The position numbers and the translations under genes were made by a program. 6,044 nt of DNA, taken from positions 1 through 6,044 of the forward strand of contig JACNKY010000321.1 of NCBI GenBank assembly GCA_014381795.1. The letters run 5' to 3'. Every line of letters begins with the position of its first letter. The stretch's first letter is position 1. Below, piece by piece: positions 6,018 to 6,044 of the stretch. The DNA is from Pseudomonadota bacterium. Lineage in GTDB: Bacteria; SAR324; NAC60-12. The notes under the pieces were generated by a model, which saw only the letters and a program-made list of their open reading frames with translations, was not told the origin of the DNA and did no database searches.

Positions 6018-6044
6018 CTGAAAACTATAAATTAACAATCTATA

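Larger units (their letters stand above)
5578..6044. other. 467-bp region without a convincing gene
   Basis: After the stop of the MlrC-like gene all frames are broken by stops within short distances, and GC falls steeply towards the right edge, especially after about 5800. The first 215 bases retain gene-like composition and two short open frames on opposite strands (described separately), which suggests a decayed gene end or chance. The last 100 bases look like a control region for a gene beyond the window. Confidence 0.6.

Noticed and set aside
1..6044. CRISPR array, tRNA, rRNA, insertion sequence or toxin-antitoxin pair
   Set aside because: I looked for regularly spaced repeats, tRNA-like cloverleaf arms and CCA ends, conserved rRNA segments, transposase motifs and paired small genes, and found none that could be supported.

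Overview
The window comes from a diderm (Gram-negative) bacterium. Four of its five genes encode exported envelope proteins: two with ordinary cleavable signal peptides, one of them a SurA-type periplasmic foldase, and two lipoproteins with lipobox cysteines followed by alanine, the pattern usually sent to the outer membrane. Intergenic DNA is very AT-rich, and the genes appear moderately AT-rich. No rRNA or lineage-specific marker is present. A marine proteobacterial or deltaproteobacteria-like host is a guess only.

Layout. Positions 1-1554 (minus strand) hold a two-gene overlapping unit: an exported protein of unknown function (279 aa), then a SurA-like peptidyl-prolyl isomerase that runs off the left edge. 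Positions 1555-1707 are a divergent control region with a perfect 18-bp palindrome at 1633-1650. Positions 1708-3988 (plus strand) hold two lipoprotein genes 52 bp apart: a 453-aa protein whose N-terminal third resembles the FlgT/LPP20-like fold, and a 288-aa protein made almost entirely of HEAT-type helical repeats. After a 101-bp gap containing a weak hairpin and a nested palindrome, positions 4090-5577 (plus strand) encode a full-length M81/MlrC-family metallopeptidase. Positions 5578-6044 hold no convincing gene. They contain a possible weak terminator, two doubtful short open frames, and an operator-like set of TTTTACCA repeats at the right edge.

How the parts may work together (inference). 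The divergent gene pairs look like an envelope-biogenesis locus: a foldase and its exported partner on one side, and two lipoproteins, one of them a HEAT scaffold, on the other, possibly co-regulated through the shared palindrome. The MlrC-like enzyme looks like a separate cytoplasmic hydrolase gene with its own control region. I see no CRISPR array, tRNA, rRNA, complete insertion sequence or defence system.
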